DNA of 64,000 nt from Caulobacter zeae (GTDB taxonomy: Bacteria > Pseudomonadota > Alphaproteobacteria > Caulobacterales > Caulobacteraceae). Positions 63,967 through 64,000 of this stretch are shown in pieces; position 1 is the first letter of the stretch; each line of letters starts with the position of its first letter. Location: positions 26,562 through 90,561 of the forward strand of contig NZ_PJRS01000008.1 in the NCBI RefSeq assembly GCF_002858925.1, written 5' to 3'. The translations under genes and the position numbers were made by a program. The notes under the pieces are model-generated. The model was not told the origin of the DNA. It worked only from the letters and a program-made list of their open reading frames with translations, and searched no databases.

Positions 63967-64000
63967 GCAGGGGTATGTATCGTGAGGGAGGGTTCTGGAC

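Overview
The window is high-GC, gene-dense chromosome from an alphaproteobacterium, most likely Caulobacter or a close relative in the Caulobacterales. The evidence is gene content and order: a chvI-chvG-hprK-EIIA(Man)-HPr operon, a flmA/flmB (pseB/pseC) flagellin-sugar pair, regB/senC/regA, a stand-alone ProXp-ala editing protein, CnoX with a WCGPC site, and the block rbfA-truB-rpsO-pnp. No prophage, insertion sequence, CRISPR array or rRNA operon was seen. Almost all of it is ordinary core genome. The accessory-looking parts are a toxin-antitoxin pair near 39.1-40.1 kb, three kinds of intergenic palindromic repeat, and a few unfamiliar secreted or membrane proteins.

Layout. 0-8.3 kb: pentapeptide protein, Tat-exported metallophosphatase, aldo/keto reductase with a divergent LysR regulator, a TadG-like von Willebrand protein, a 2-oxoglutarate oxygenase, a stress-type promoter driving an OmpA-family lipoprotein, and ProXp-ala. 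8.3-20.8 kb: CnoX, LON-domain protein, Trm112-like protein, ubiquinone hydroxylase, asd, rarD, serine hydrolase, 2-hydroxyacid dehydrogenase, pyridoxal kinase and ahcY with a clear promoter and palindromic operator. 20.9-29.6 kb: AsmA protein, CYTH-CHAD protein, bioB, double M16 peptidase, alpha/beta hydrolase. 29.6-33.2 kb (minus strand): the ChvIG/HprK/PTS signalling operon. 33.4-38.6 kb: a large unknown protein, two tandem EthD proteins, flmA-flmB and a secreted FliL-like protein. 38.6-40.1 kb: antitoxin-vapC-tadA, overlapping and apparently on one AT-rich promoter.

40.2-46.6 kb: an RluB-type pseudouridine synthase, then a compact phospholipid-type cluster (CDP-alcohol transferase with a non-canonical motif, small membrane protein, CdsA-like and PlsC-like enzymes), a CPBP protease, a TMEM175-type channel and rsmD. 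46.6-49.4 kb: a secreted Tyr/Gly-rich protein, a HAD hydrolase and an SDR that share a TTCAAAC-N4-GTTTGAA-type operator, and a pterin dehydratase. 49.4-52.1 kb: regA, regB and divergent senC, a redox two-component system. 52.2-56.7 kb: PHA depolymerase, YgjP-like metallopeptidase, peroxiredoxin, YqgE, and a DUF5991-like/nuclease-like secreted pair. 56.8-60.9 kb (minus): rbfA-truB-rpsO-pnp. 61-64 kb (minus): dienelactone hydrolase, serine hydrolase, MaoC dehydratase and an initiator tRNA-Met with its terminator.

No stretch over about 300 bases lacks a gene. Families were assigned by reading motifs by eye; no database search was possible. Start codons were moved inward from the longest reading frame where a ribosome-binding site, signal peptide or family length supported it.
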